From assembly GCA_002077065.1 (NCBI GenBank), contig NAJO01000023.1, positions 434,001 through 498,000 on the forward strand: a stretch of DNA of 64,000 nt, written 5' to 3'. This stretch comes from Cryoendolithus antarcticus. Its lineage: Eukaryota > Ascomycota > Dothideomycetes > Cladosporiales > Cladosporiaceae. Position numbers and translations under genes: made by a program. Positions 21,681 through 33,134 of the stretch are shown piece by piece. Position 1 is the first letter of the stretch, and each line of letters opens with the position of its first letter. Under the pieces are notes generated by a model that was not told the DNA's origin, ran no database searches, and worked only from the letters and a program-made list of their open reading frames with translations.

Positions 21681-24600
21681 ATGGAAGTGGCATATGGCAA
21701 CCCTTACTTGATGCGCACTCACACTGCGCCCTCGCGAGGTCTGCAGAACCCCGCCAAGCCGACATCCAACATGAACGGCAACTACGCCCCACCGAATCCT
21801 CACATCCTCTCGCGCGCGCACACCTCGTCGAATCACAGCATGCAGTCAAAGGAGTCATCGCGATCCAGCGACACGACCCAGGGAACCACGAACAGCACGC
21901 TCTTTCCTCCGCCACTCGGATCAGGACCTACGAGTAACGGCGGGGGACCGAATGGGAATGATGTCACGCCAACGGTGAACATCATGAACAGCGTTGCGGA
22001 CGCCTCTGCCTCATTGTTTCAGGTCGGAGTAGCACTCCGTAAGCGGTTACTGGCAGTCCCTGGCTTTGAGGAGGATCTCATGGACGAGGAGGCCGATGCG
22101 GGGGAAGACACGGATCCCGTGACACTGCTATGGAGGTTCTTCCGACGCGGTTTCCCGCTCATATATTTGTACAATGCGCTGGAAATCAGCGCTCCATTAC
22201 AGGTCAATGCTACGTTGAAAGATGAGAAGAAGCCGAAAGCTGCGACGTTGAAGTTCTTGCAGGCTTGCATGAATGAGCTCAAATTCCCGCAGGACGAGTG
22301 CTTCATTGTGATGGACTTGTATGGGGATGACACATCGGGATTTGTGAAAGTGACGAGAGTTGTGAACAGAGTACTGGACATGCTGGTCAAGCGGGGTCTG
22401 ATCGATGATGTACAGCCTACGGAGACAGACTTTGAGAACGCGAATAAGTCGCTGAAGCGGACCCAACGGCAGCACATCGTGAGTGAGCTGGTCACGACCG
22501 AGAGGACGTATGTCCAGCATTTGGAACTCCTGCAGTCGTTCCGACATCTGGTCGAGGAAAAGGGCATCATTCCTGGAGATGCGATCCATGACATCTTCCT
22601 GAACTTGAAGCCTCTCCTCGACTTTCAACGCCGCTTTCTCATCCGAGTCGAACAGACGAATGCCCTACCCGAAGAGGAGCAGAACTGGGGCAAGCTTTTC
22701 CTCCTCTACATGGATGCATTCAAGGTTTACGAACCATACATCGCCAACCAACGGAAATGCGAAAAGACTGTCGTAGCCGAGTACAACAAGCTCAAAGACG
22801 CAGGTGGAAGCATCGAGATGCGACAGATGGTCGAGAGCTCCACTGCATTATACGGCTTCCTTATGAAGCCTTTCCAACGGCTGTCCAAGTATCCTTTACT
22901 GCTCGAGGACCTATATAAGAAGGGTGATCTAGATGAAGCAAGGAGAAACGATCTGCTTGATGGGAAGGAGGCGGCGACTAGTGTGCTTAGTCGGACGAAC
23001 CATGCTGTTGATCGCGAGGAGAAGGCTGAGGCTGTGCAGGAGCTGAAGCTCAGGGTTGAGGACTGGAAGGGTCATCGCGTTGAAGGGTTTGGGGAGTTGT
23101 TGCTTTATGGCACGTTTACTGTGTTGAAGAGTGAGAATCTAGCGGTGGGGAAAGACGCGGAGAGACAGGTTAGTACTGCGTAAGAAGCGATAAGGAGCGC
23201 CACTGACAAGACTGGTAGTACCACGTCTACCTCTTCGAGACCATCCTACTCTGCTGCAAGGACATCGACCCCAGCAAGCCCAAGAATAAGCTCGCCTCGA
23301 AGCCAATGGTCGACAAGCGCGGCAAGCCGAAGCTCCAACTCAAGGGCCGGATCTTCATGCAAAACGTGACTGACTTGATTTCACTCTGCAAACCAGGTAT
23401 GGACCCACATCTCTTGATCAAGAGTACCGAACGGGTATGTTGTGTGTGCAAAGACTGATCTTCACTTGTTTGCGTAGGCTCATATACATGCCAGATCTTC
23501 TGGAAAGGCGACCCTGGAATCGAGAACTTCATCATTCGTTTTGTGAGCGAGGATATGATGAAGAAGTGGGCGCAGCAGATCGAGGTGCAGCGAAGTCAAT
23601 TCAGAGGACGTTCCGCAAGGAACTCGGATGGAAGTCGACTCGGTGGGACGAGTCAGACGGAGTTCGAGTTCATGCGCAACCAGAACGCCCTTGAGAATCC
23701 GTATGCGACACATGCCGAGGAGGACGAGGATGATGCCGAGACACTGGTGGCCAGTGGTCAGCCAAGCTGGGCCAGTAGCTCACAGGCGCCGTATCACTCC
23801 AGTGCCAGCAGCCTTTCGCAGTCTCGGAACGCATCACAGACTTCGCTACGATCGAGGAGTACGACTGGGGACCCGGGAGGACCACCACTGAGCGCTGCAG
23901 CACAATCTCGGGTGCCTCCTCCACGGTTCCAGCCCGGCAGTCTGGCGCAGCAGACACAGCCGCAGCTCTCATTGCGGACGAGAGAGCTGCAGGCACAGAT
24001 GGGATCACCAGCTGAGCGAGGCGGACCAAATGACTCGTACTTCTCACCAACACCCGAATCGCCAATGTCAAGCGCACGAACGAGCTCGAGCTCGAGCATG
24101 TACCCATTCCCTCGCCAACCACTTCCACAACAAGCCCACAATGGCTATTACGACGAGCAACAAGCACACCCTCACAACCAATCTCGCTTCACAGCACCCG
24201 CCATGGGTCGTCCGCCACCAAACGCGAGTAATGGCTACCCACCGCAAGCCATGCGAGGCAACCTTCCCCGCCCGGGCGCAGGCATGCACTCAGCTCAGAG
24301 CGCCGCGCCTCGGAACCGCTCAGCTTCATCCCCTGACGTCCAAGGCCAACAACAACGGGCTCGGAATGGCGTTCCCCAGCCTCCCGTCCCCGAGATGCCG
24401 CAAGCTTACAACTACCCGCCTCACATGCTGCCTCGAAGCCAGTCAAATTCACCCTCACTTGCACAGCAGCAGCGAGCGCCATCGCAGTCACCGCAGATGG
24501 TCCGCTCGGGCAGGCAAGGCTCACATCAAGAGCCTAGCCCAACGAATGGGCCCTATCCGAGTTACCCAACCACCAGCACCCCACTCTCCCGCACCACCAC

Positions 24601-24955
24601 ACCCTCCTCGTCCGCCGGACCTTCAGCCCCAACCCAACTAAAAGTCAAAGTCCACGCGCCCTCAGCAGCACAAGTCCTAACCCTCGTCGTGCCCGTCAAC
24701 ATCTCCTACCAAAGCCTCAAAGACCGCATCGACGCTAAGCTGCAGCGCAGCACGAATTTGAGTCTTGGCGGGGGCCCGGGAAAGAGTACCGGGGAGAATG
24801 TGGTCAAGTTGAAGTATCTCGACGATGAGGACTATGTTACGATTCAGACCGATGAGGATGTTGCGGAGGCGTTTGAGAGTTGGACGAAGGGTGGGGATGG
24901 GGAGGGGGGAGGAGGGATGGGGATGGGTGAGGTGGAGCTGTTTTGTCAGCGATGA
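21681..24955 (+). CDS. CDC24: CDC24, Rho/Cdc42 guanine-nucleotide exchange factor
   Basis: Exons are 21681-23168, 23219-23396 and 23478-24955, 1047 aa. Intron donors are GTTAGT and GTATGG; acceptors are GGTAG and GCGTAG. The order of domains matches Cdc24. A calponin-homology-like CDC24 domain is near 140-245 (DPVTLLWRFFRRGFPLIYLY). The DH/RhoGEF domain is near 265-440 (IVSELVTTERTYVQHLELLQ; LMKPFQRLSKYPLLLEDLYK). A PH domain is near 465-590 and spans both introns (LLLYGTFTVLKSEN; YHVYLFETILLCCKD; CQIFWKGDPGIENF). A long Pro/Gln/Ser-rich linker and a C-terminal PB1 domain follow (LKVKVHAPSAAQVLTLVVPV; YLDDEDYVTIQTDEDV). It activates Cdc42 for polarity and hyphal growth, and PB1 binds the Bem1 scaffold. 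No ATG exists upstream in frame. Confidence 0.95.
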
Positions 24956-25745
24956 TGAGTACTCGGAGGGGAGATGTATGAGGATAAGGATGACTTGGGA
25001 TGCTTATGAGCAGGGAAGCTTACGTTGATGGGAGGATGGGCGTGGCTGGCACGCGACGCCATGCCACTTCACAACGACCCGCCCAGCGATGGACCGTGGC
25101 AGGCGCAGGGCGATTGCATCGCTGCATCCAAGCGCCGTGAGAGACGAAACAAGCCAGGCATTGATCTGATTGCTCTGCAGCGCGGGCAATGCTGCGTGAC
25201 AGACGTAGCTGAATCGACGAGAAGTGCATGCATGAACGATGATATGAAATGACAGACGGGACTTCTGTTCATGAACATGGCGGGAAAGAGTCGGGCGGAG
25301 ACTTTTGACTCGCGAGACCAACTAGCTAGGCGAGGGGGCTTTGCTAGAGGAGAGGCTATGTGTGATGAATTGAAGATTTAGCTACCTATCTGCGTCCATA
25401 TTGGTGTCTCTGTGAGAACCTGTGCCTCGTTCGTGACGATTCCTCGAGCATTACCAGCTCAACATTGCCAAAGGGTTGAAGTGCTCACATGGGCGAGCTT
25501 GCTGCCAAAGCACCTTTCGAGCACGCCACAACGCAAGTGCGTTCAGAGGAGTGAATCGTTTGCGAGACGACTACATGTATTACTGGATGGGGTGTTGCGC
25601 CTCTCGTCAGCGCAGCGGGCACAGAATTAATACTCGCCGTGAGAAAGAATGGCACATGCTCACCGGGATTCTGGCAGTATGGAGATAGGTGGTGGCCGCC
25701 TCACGGCTAGTGAGCCGAATTCTGCTATCTCAGAGGGTCAAGAGG
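24956..25745. other. Convergent intergenic region between CDC24 and NRAMP gene
   Basis: About 790 bp of sequence between two convergent genes. I find no supported gene, RNA or repeat. Confidence 0.4.
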
Positions 25746-27521
25746 CTACTCGACGCCCAGTCCCACGAGCACCAGCAGTGCTACATTCATGATCACCACG
25801 ACTAGCCAGATCACCACTCCCAGCACCGCCACGAACCAATGATTCCGCATTTTCACCAGCCCGCCCACCTCCCCGTTCTCACCCTGCCTGACTTCGACAC
25901 TCATGAACTTGTTCCGGCATGTGAAGTAGATCACCGGCGCAGATACAAACGGCAGTATAACCGAAAGCGCGACCTGGCTTCCTTCCAACGCCGCGGAGAG
26001 ACCTTTGCCACCTACGGCGCCGGCGATGATTATAGACGGCACGATCGATATGGATCGCGTCATCAACCTCCGCAGCCAGGGGCGGATGCGCAGATTGAGT
26101 TGCCCCTCGCTCACCATTTGCCCAGCTATCGTGCAGACTATTCCCGCGCTCGTGCCGCTAAGCAGCAACGCCAACGCGAACACCGTGCCCGCCACTGGCG
26201 CTAAAGTCGAGGCGAGAAGAGCGTGTATCCCGAATAAGTCTGCGTCCTCGGCGCCAGGCGTATTGTAGAGCGCTGCGCCGGCTACGATCAGAATGGCGGA
26301 GTTTACGAAGAGCGCGAAGGTGAAGAGGCAGAGGGCGAGTTCGACTATGCTGTAGGTTAGGCAGCTGTGGATTGCTGTTAGGGAGGGGCGGTATTTCGGT
26401 CCATCGTCGTCGTCGTTGGTCGTATCTGCAGAGGCTTCGGCTTCCCTGTGGTTTGGTGCTGCGTCCGGGCCTGCTGCGGGTGGCATGTGCACTCGATCAA
26501 AGTCCTTGAGTCGCGCTTGTATGATTCCAGAACCCAGGTAAAGCGAGTGCGGCATTACTGTCGCGCCTAGGATCCCGCAGGCTTGGTACAGCCCTTTGCT
26601 CTCTACTAGCGCTTTGGAGGGGAGATACCCGGCGAAGACTTCCCGGGCGGAGGTCGTGGAGCGGTCGATCATGGAGAGCTGGAAGCAGAAGCAGATTACG
26701 ACGCCGAGGACTAGGAGCATGACGAAGAATTCGAAGGCTCGAAGGCCGCGGAGGGAGCCGGTTGTAGGCCGGTAGAAGAGGAGGATGAAGAGGACGTCTA
26801 CGATTGAGATTGCGCAGCCGGCTACGAGAGGGATTTTGAGCAGGAGGTTCAGGGCGATGGCTGTGCCAATTACTTCTGCGATGTCAGTCGCGATGATGGC
26901 TGACTCGGCGAAGAAGTAGAGCAGGTAGTTTAGCCATGGTGGACAATGAGCTTTGATCATCTCGGCTAAATTCATCCCTGTGACTGAGCCGAGTTTGATG
27001 CAGAGGGATTGTAGGAAGATGGCGAAGAGATTTGAAAGTAGGATCATGAAGAGGAGGCGAAAGCGGTAGGATGCTCCGGCTGCGACGTCCGTGGCGTAGT
27101 TTCCGGGGTCGATGTACGCTACTGAGACCATGAAGCCGGGGCCAATGAACTTGCTGAATTTGGTGAGGATGCGGGCGAGAGAGCGGGCTGAAGAGCGGAG
27201 GTGTGCGAGTGGCGTGAGAGGCTTCGAAAGTCCGGCAGCATTGGTACAAGGCGATGTACGACCTGTACTTCCAGTCCTCCCTGGCTCGCTCCTCACGCCC
27301 ACGCCCTCCCCCTTCCCGCCCGCCAACGAGGGCGGTCGCAGTGTGACTGACTCCTCTCGTGGTGCATCCTGATCTTTCTCGTCCAGTCGATGACTCCTCA
27401 GCGATCGAGCGTTCGCTATCCGGCCAAAATCGCTGCGCGTTGTGACGTCCGAAGCCATGGCCGACGGACTTTGATTCATGCCATCGCCAACTATTGGATC
27501 TGTGCGACTAGGGCAGTTCAT
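25746..27521 (-). CDS. NRAMP-family divalent metal transporter (SMF-like)
   Basis: A single exon of 591 aa from ATG 27521 to TAG. About 110 cytosolic residues precede the first membrane segment, FIGPGFMVSVAYIDPGNYAT. It holds the DPGN metal-binding motif of TM1, and the TM6 counterpart is ATVMPHSLYLGSGI with its conserved Met and Pro. Further hydrophobic segments give 11-12 predicted helices. Known role: proton-coupled uptake of Mn2+, Fe2+ and related ions at the plasma membrane, endosome or vacuole, as for yeast Smf1-3. Loop insertions include an acidic NDDDDG segment between helices. The 5' flank (27522-29016) is large. Which yeast paralogue it matches cannot be decided by eye. Confidence 0.93.
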   Translation of the reverse strand: MNCPSRTDPIVGDGMNQSPSAMASDVTTRSDFGRIANARSLRSHRLDEKDQDAPREESVTLRPPSLAGGKGEGVGVRSEPGRTGSTGRTSPCTNAAGLSKPLTPLAHLRSSARSLARILTKFSKFIGPGFMVSVAYIDPGNYATDVAAGASYRFRLLFMILLSNLFAIFLQSLCIKLGSVTGMNLAEMIKAHCPPWLNYLLYFFAESAIIATDIAEVIGTAIALNLLLKIPLVAGCAISIVDVLFILLFYRPTTGSLRGLRAFEFFVMLLVLGVVICFCFQLSMIDRSTTSAREVFAGYLPSKALVESKGLYQACGILGATVMPHSLYLGSGIIQARLKDFDRVHMPPAAGPDAAPNHREAEASADTTNDDDDGPKYRPSLTAIHSCLTYSIVELALCLFTFALFVNSAILIVAGAALYNTPGAEDADLFGIHALLASTLAPVAGTVFALALLLSGTSAGIVCTIAGQMVSEGQLNLRIRPWLRRLMTRSISIVPSIIIAGAVGGKGLSAALEGSQVALSVILPFVSAPVIYFTCRNKFMSVEVRQGENGEVGGLVKMRNHWFVAVLGVVIWLVVVIMNVALLVLVGLGVE

Positions 27522-29016
27522 GATGCCGTCTTTTGGCGTTTCGTAGATTCGTATTCGACGTAAGTGTCGTTCTTGCTACGCGCAAATGGCGGTGCAAGGA
27601 ATGTATCTCAAGATCACAGCGAGGCGGTGTAGGGAAAGGCCGTGTCGCGATACAGAAGAGGAAGGGAATGAGTGTTAAAGAGAGGTACTCAGGCCCTTCG
27701 TAGAATTTACTACTGTCCTAGCAGCAAACGCAATGCCAAAGTCGACACTAATGGTCATTGGGTGACGTCCCTACCTTAAAGGCATTCAGAGCCGCGGCGC
27801 CCGACATCCTCCGATGTTATTCGCGGAGGGGAAAAGGGCTCCATCGAAGCTGCCATGAGTCTGGCCATGGCGCCAAATAAAGAGACTGTTGAAGCTGTCA
27901 TCAGCTGACGCGTCGACGTAAGGTCAGATTCCAAGTTAATCGACGTGGATGTAAGAAGCCGGATGAGACAGCGATGTTGGTTGTTTGTTATGCGGCTGAG
28001 AGATAGGGCTGACTAAGGTCAGGCACGTGATCTGATGAGGAATGCATGTGAAGTCTGAACTATGGTCTTGGAAGCTTTGAGCCTGCTTCGCTGACTACTT
28101 CGCGAAGGTCTGACCACGAATGCAGCTCCTTGCCCTCGCCACCATGTCCGTGTGCCAAGATAAGACGATTCGCACGCAGTATCCTATCTAGCCCCGATCT
28201 GCTGACCGCAGTCCCATGCGTCTAGCCGCTACGGAAGGCTGTATATGTGCACCAACAGCACTGGTCTTGGAATCATTGCAGCACCGTGATATAAACCTGA
28301 CCCGTTCCTGTGTACCGGGACGCGTATGCAGATCTATCGCATTCCAGTCACACGGCTCGGTGCGAGCACTTCTTGCTATAGCCTCGCAAGGCTGCGTTCA
28401 TGCCCATCCTCATTCCCAGTGGCGGGCGGGTCGCTGGTCACCAGGTCTTCTCGGCGAAGACTTGCTTGTGTTGGACCATGTATACATCCTGTGGATACTC
28501 AAGAGTGAGTTTTTCGTTGGTAAAATGAGCCATTCTGGCGTTTCGTGTTTGCGGCCATAGACGCATGTGACACGCCATCCAACTAGAGTGCCTCGAATTC
28601 GCACACCATTCGAGATCGTGCGCCCGTCCAGGACCGCTGGAAAGTGTGCTCGCGCGCACAATCGCATTGTACACCATGAGCTTAGCAGCTTAGCCACATG
28701 AGACTTGTACCCGTGCGACCTCTGAGTGAATTGCCATCGGAGCGGTGAACCCGACTCTTCGGTATGCGGTATCTGGTTCAAGTCCCGTGAATCCCGATGT
28801 GAGTCCCGATCGCGTGGTACGGGAAAGTTTGGACTTCATCGTTTGTGTTCGTGGGATGTAGACGAACGACGTTGCATGAGCTCGCTGTGGCAGCCTGCGG
28901 ATTCCACTACGAAGTAGGTGATGCAGTTCTGTGTTCCTAGCATCTAAGTGAACTTCTGGGCCCCAGTCATCGACTTCTGCGACCTCGACTTGCAGTATCG
29001 TTAGGTTGCGTTTCGA
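27522..29016. other. Gene-poor interval upstream of the NRAMP gene
   Basis: About 1.5 kb. It contains the NRAMP promoter and then sequence without a supported gene. The frames at 28216-28560 (+) and 28410-28781 (-) overlap each other and show no motif. Composition is near the window average, with no strong AT-rich signal of repeat-induced mutation. Confidence 0.4.
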
Positions 29017-29422
29017 TCATACGTCGAAAGTCATGACGACGTGGTACCCGTCCCTGATGAGGTCGTGGTATTCGTCTTCCGAGTCATCGTGTATTGAGGT
29101 GAAGTCGACTGCCTGCAGTCACCTGTGTCGTGTCAGAGCGGAGTTTGAGCTTCCAATTGTTTGAAACACTGACCACACTTCTCGGTCAACCGACATTCGA
29201 TGGCAACGACATTGGGCGCGCAGCGCTTGTGCGTTTCTTGGTATTTGACGCCTATGAGGGGTCAGCGCAAGCTCTTCCAGATGTTGCGTCTACCATTTGC
29301 TGCCTTACACCTGTACGAAAGTCAGCGGACTGTTCTCAAGATGTTTGAAAGTGAACGTACCAGGCGCGAACCGTGAAACGGAGATGACCACACGCATACT
29401 CCACCTGCGTATAATCGCACAT
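29017..29422 (-). CDS. Small Cys/His-rich protein, four short exons
   Basis: I infer exons 29422-29361, 29310-29294, 29251-29174 and 29108-29017, 82 aa. It begins MCDYTQVEYACGHLRFTVRA, continues WCKAANG and VKYQETHKRCAPNVVAIECR, and ends in an acidic tail (DDSEDEYHDLIRDGYHVVM). Introns of 50, 42 and 65 nt have GTACGT, GTAGAC and GTCAGT donors, clear CTGAC branch sites and AG acceptors; the 17-nt second exon is unusual. The start MCxYTQVEYACGH is a pattern I associate with small fungal proteins of unknown function, possibly metal-binding through Cys and His. The last acceptor is uncertain: an AG at 29123 gives a different Ser/Thr-rich end stopping at 29031. No function is assigned. Confidence 0.5.
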
Positions 29423-29525
29423 GGCGTTGGAGTGATGCTGGTGACGAGTAAAGGGTCGGTCGTTGGTCGCTGAACAATGCGATCGAAGACGCCCGGAGTA
29501 TTGAAGAGATCTGGTGTCTGCTCGA

Positions 29526-29900
29526 CTATGACATGCCTGGCTGTCTACGATGGCGAATGATGCGGTACTGACCAGGATCGAGTTCCGCAAGGATCCAGAA
29601 CGGCCTAGCTATCCAATTCTGAAACCTCAAGGGTCGTACATGATGCTTCTCGTGTGCAGTAATAGCCGTGAAGGCGGCCGGGGTATATCTGATATCGTCG
29701 AATGTGACACCGTGATCTGATTGTGCATTCAATCGCACCGCGCTGGCTTTTGGAGACAATGTGCATAGGGCGATCGTGGAGGAAGAACTGTAACCGCACT
29801 GTCGGGTCCGGAGCGATCTTTAGCACGCCTCACCGGCATTGCAGATTGGATGATACGAAGTGCCGGAGATCAGTTTCAACAAGAGCCGAGTTCATGATGC
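29526..29900 (-). pseudogene. Possible decayed coding fragments of an unknown gene
   Basis: Two overlapping minus-strand frames look like consecutive pieces of one protein, one shifted against the other near 29745-29755. One reads PTVRLQFFLHDRPMHIVS and the next VTFDDIRYTPAAFTAITAHE, then FQNWIARPFWILAELDPG. Further upstream another open piece reads YSLLAGIMNSALVETDLRHF, followed by a possible GTGAGG donor. No single frame joins them, and I recognise no domain. Either introns were missed or this is a broken gene. Confidence 0.25.
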
Positions 29901-30495
29901 CCGCTAGCAGCGAATACGGAGATTTCGACCGATCTGAGGGCGAAATGGAGCGAATACGATGCGATCATGCCACTCCTGGGCTGTCATTTGTGGCATGAGA
30001 CTAGCTTCACCGCTTGTCAGTGGTCAATACTCCCCTCGTCGATCTGATCTCTCACTCAGCGCCAGAGCCTCGGGTCAGCAATGTCTGGATAATACCTCCG
30101 GGATCTGGAGCTACAGTTTTACGAGGCTAAGGATCATTGATCACCGTCCTATCAGCGTAGTCAGGCCGGCTCCGCACAACGATGACCGAACCTACTTCTC
30201 ACCGGTTGGTTGTCGAGGAGAGTATTGGCCCTGTGGGCGATCCTGTCATTTTGCCGGCGTCCAGCCAGGCCAGCCCGGCTGCTTACGATCAGGCTTGTAT
30301 CACCGTACTAGTGATGGCGTCCACAATACCCCGGCCGTGCGCATCCAGGGCTGCATATGCGCACAGCCACGGTGGGTGCACGTACCGAGACCTCAAGCAG
30401 AGCGGTGGCGACAACCTACGCTCTTTACGCTTTTCCAACGGCTCGATCTTGTAGCGATCATGCTTACGATCGATCGCCTCGGTAGTGACTAGGAC

Positions 30496-31001
30496 TCAGA
30501 CAGCGGTCAAGTCCGGACAACGACGAGTATTGCAAATCGGCATCCAGTCTCGCGATGCACAGATCGCCTTCGCTACAAGACTGAGACAATACTAGCGCTG
30601 CCGGCAATCATACCGATGCGAAACTTCGAGCCGTGAGCCACGAGCCGAGACCAGGCTTGACGAGTCAAGACCCCAGTACCGTGGCAAGGTTTGGCGATCT
30701 TGCAATCATGACAATTCTCGTGTATATCGTACCGCCTACACGGCCAGCGAAGTGTCCAATCCCGTTGTAGGTGACAGGTCATATAGCCGTGCGTGCATCT
30801 CCCGCCGTCAGGCTGCACGGCTGTAGTGTTCTCTTCGAATTTAGAAGCGTGACGTGCTCCAACGAAGCTGTAGGTGTGATGAGGCTCTTGAAGTCCGCCG
30901 ATAGGTCGAGTTACATGCAGAGGTGAGGTTATCATGCTACACACGTCTCTGACCATCGCCGCTTCCTTGGGAAACAGTGCCAAGCTTTGATCGCGATGCA
31001 T
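30496..31001 (-). CDS. Hypothetical Cys-rich protein, two exons (tentative)
   Basis: ATG 31001 opens a 129-codon exon (31001-30614). A 41-nt GTATGA...TTGTAG intron joins it to 30572-30496, giving about 154 aa. The middle is rich in Cys and His (RCTHGYMTCHLQRDW; RYDIHENCHDCKIAKPCHG), as is the end (ICASRDWMPICNTRRCPD). The style resembles small fungal Cys-rich proteins of unknown function, and it lies 1.1 kb from the better-supported Cys/His-rich gene on the same strand. The intron is at the short limit, no family is recognised, and chance openness cannot be excluded. Confidence 0.3.
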
Positions 31002-31235
31002 ACTCAGACCTCACGTGTTCTCCCAACGTACAGGACGTACAACATAGAGACCCTACGACGGGCTTTTGATGAGGTTGAACGAGTATAGATAGAGGCTTTG
31101 CTAGCATGCGTTTCTCAAGGTCAACTTACGTACATACATGTACCGCACAGTAATTTGTTGCACACCCACGTCCCCGCTCCATACTCAAATTCCATATTTA
31201 CACAACTACTGGCAGCGTGTTACAACCTTGCAGAC

Positions 31236-32392
31236 TCAGTCATCATCTTCTTCTTCCTCCTCCTCGTCCTCATCACTCTTCAGATACCTCCGCCTTGCTT
31301 CCTCTTCGCTCTCGAAGCTGTCATCCTGCGACGAACGCAGTGCCTTGATCCTGTCCGTTGCGCTTGGCAGCGTGCTGATCTTGTGCGAGATCTGGCCACG
31401 ACCGATCAATGAGATCACGATGGATGCACCCACTACGAAAGTGAGCACGAAGCGGTATACGCCGTACCAGGCAGGTGCCCAGCCGCGCTTGGTGGCGCGA
31501 GAGTCGGTGTAGTAGAGGAAGTTGAAGAGCAGGAATTGACTGATCAGCGCGTACTCAACAGGGAGTAGGATCGTCGGCCAGGCGAGTGCTGCACCTGCAA
31601 CACCGATCATGTAGCGTGGGTAGCCGTGGGTGCCGCCGTAGCCGGCCCATTCGAGACCCCAGTGGATGGCACCAAGGAACGAAATGATCTGAGATCTGTG
31701 ATCAGTACGCAGTCTGGTGTACCGCCGGCTTCAGGAGACTCACTGTTGCGCCATATCCAATCTGCAGAGGCTCGAGAACATGCAACGCAAGCTCAGCAGT
31801 CTTGTCTGACATCAGAAGACCGGTCCCGGTCGCGTGGACATGATTGATCTCCCACGCGCAGTAGACGGTGCTAAGCGAAGTTGCGACATAGGGAACGAGA
31901 CCAGCCAGACCGAGGTAGAAAGCTTGTCTGGGCACTTCATCAAGGCTGAAGGTCTCTTTGATCGTTCGCTGCACAGACCGTTAGTATCCACGCTTACTGC
32001 AGCGACTTGTTGTGCAGCCCTACCAGATCATTCTTCACTCCGGCCATCATGTCCGTGTCCTCTTCCTTCTCTGGAGTCGCGACTTCACTCATAAGTGGAT
32101 GAGTTGAGGACGTCGTCGACACAGTCTCTGGGTCCACACGAAGCTTGTCTTTCGCGATCTGAGCCTCCTTCTTGATGTCAATGTCGGGCATTGCACTCTT
32201 CACTTTCTCCGTGATGTTTGATGCCGTGCGAGTTGCCACCAATGCCTTAGTCGCTTGCGCAAGCTGCGGTCTGCGCGAAGCAGTCCATATCTGTGACGCG
32301 AAATGCTTGCTGAAGGGGTTGTTCGTCGCCCTCAGTGCAGCATTGGTGTTGATGGTGCGTAGGACGCTCCGGGGAGCACCGGAGCGGAGCAT
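31236..32392 (-). CDS. TMEM69/DUF3429 mitochondrial inner-membrane protein
   Basis: Exons are 32392-32024, 31968-31744 and 31688-31236, 348 aa. Introns of 55 nt each have GTAGGG and GTGAGT donors and a TACTAAC-like branch site in the first. The N-terminus is basic and Ser/Ala/Thr-rich with few acids over about 60 residues, as in a mitochondrial presequence. Exon 2 starts the membrane part (FYLGLAGLVPYVATSLSTVY; LHVLEPLQIGYGAT). Exon 3 gives IISFLGAIHWGLEWAGYGG, IGVAGAALAWPTILLPVEYA and GVYRFVLTFVVGASIVISLI. FLGAIHWGLEW is characteristic of DUF3429/TMEM69. The molecular function is unknown to me. An acidic run (DEDEEEEEEDDD) ends the protein. The gene is divergent from VPS13, with 742 bp between starts. 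Confidence 0.85.
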
Positions 32393-33134
32393 TGTGGGCG
32401 TTGCAATGCTTGTAGATGGTATTGGTACACCTAGTGAGATTCTGGAGTGTGGCGACCCTGCGGGCTATGGCAATAGAGTGGAGATTGGGACTTCAGGATG
32501 GCCGACGAAGCTCTGGTGAGGTCTTGCGAGCTCTCCCTTCAAATGCCCTGCCAAGCCATTGGAGCTCGAGCCTCAATGATATCTGGTTCGCTCACCCTAC
32601 GCGTTCGAGTCTAACTTTGCTCCCATCAACACTCTACGTGTGCACGCCAGCTTCTCATGGTAAAGTGTCACGCGTCAGGTCCTCTTGCTCCACGGCTCAC
32701 TCTTCCACTCGTGCACATCTCCTGCACACCCTCTTCTTGATCGCAGCCGCGGCCAGTAGACAGCTCCAGCCACAAGCAAGGCGACGTCACTTCCTCGTGA
32801 CGCGGGGCTGCATTTCGTCCTGTTACCTCCATCGTGGCTTGCATTTTGTTTGCTCTCCCGTCTGTCGTCTTGAGATTGTACTGTTCCTTTGCGCGTATCG
32901 AAAGACTGATCGTGAAACAGCAAGGAGAGCTCAGTACAGCCTCCTCGAGTATTTGCCACCAGCTGGGCCACCAGTGTAGCCATCTGCCGCGTTACTCGAA
33001 ATTGAGACGGCAGCCTACGACTTGGCACGCATGTGCAATGATGAGGTGATATAACAACCCGACTCCTCTTACGAGCTCAAGGGAGCGACAAAACACAACA
33101 GTCCCGGCCCGGGTGACGGCCAACCACCGCCGCC
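32393..33134. promoter_or_regulatory. Divergent promoter region, TMEM69-like gene and VPS13
   Basis: 742 bp between two divergent start codons. A long plus-strand frame crosses it but has no recognisable content. No TATA box is evident, as is common for housekeeping genes. Confidence 0.4.

Noticed and set aside
28768..28790. tRNA-like GGTTCAAGTCC
   Set aside because: No T-stem pairing and no cloverleaf can be drawn around it.
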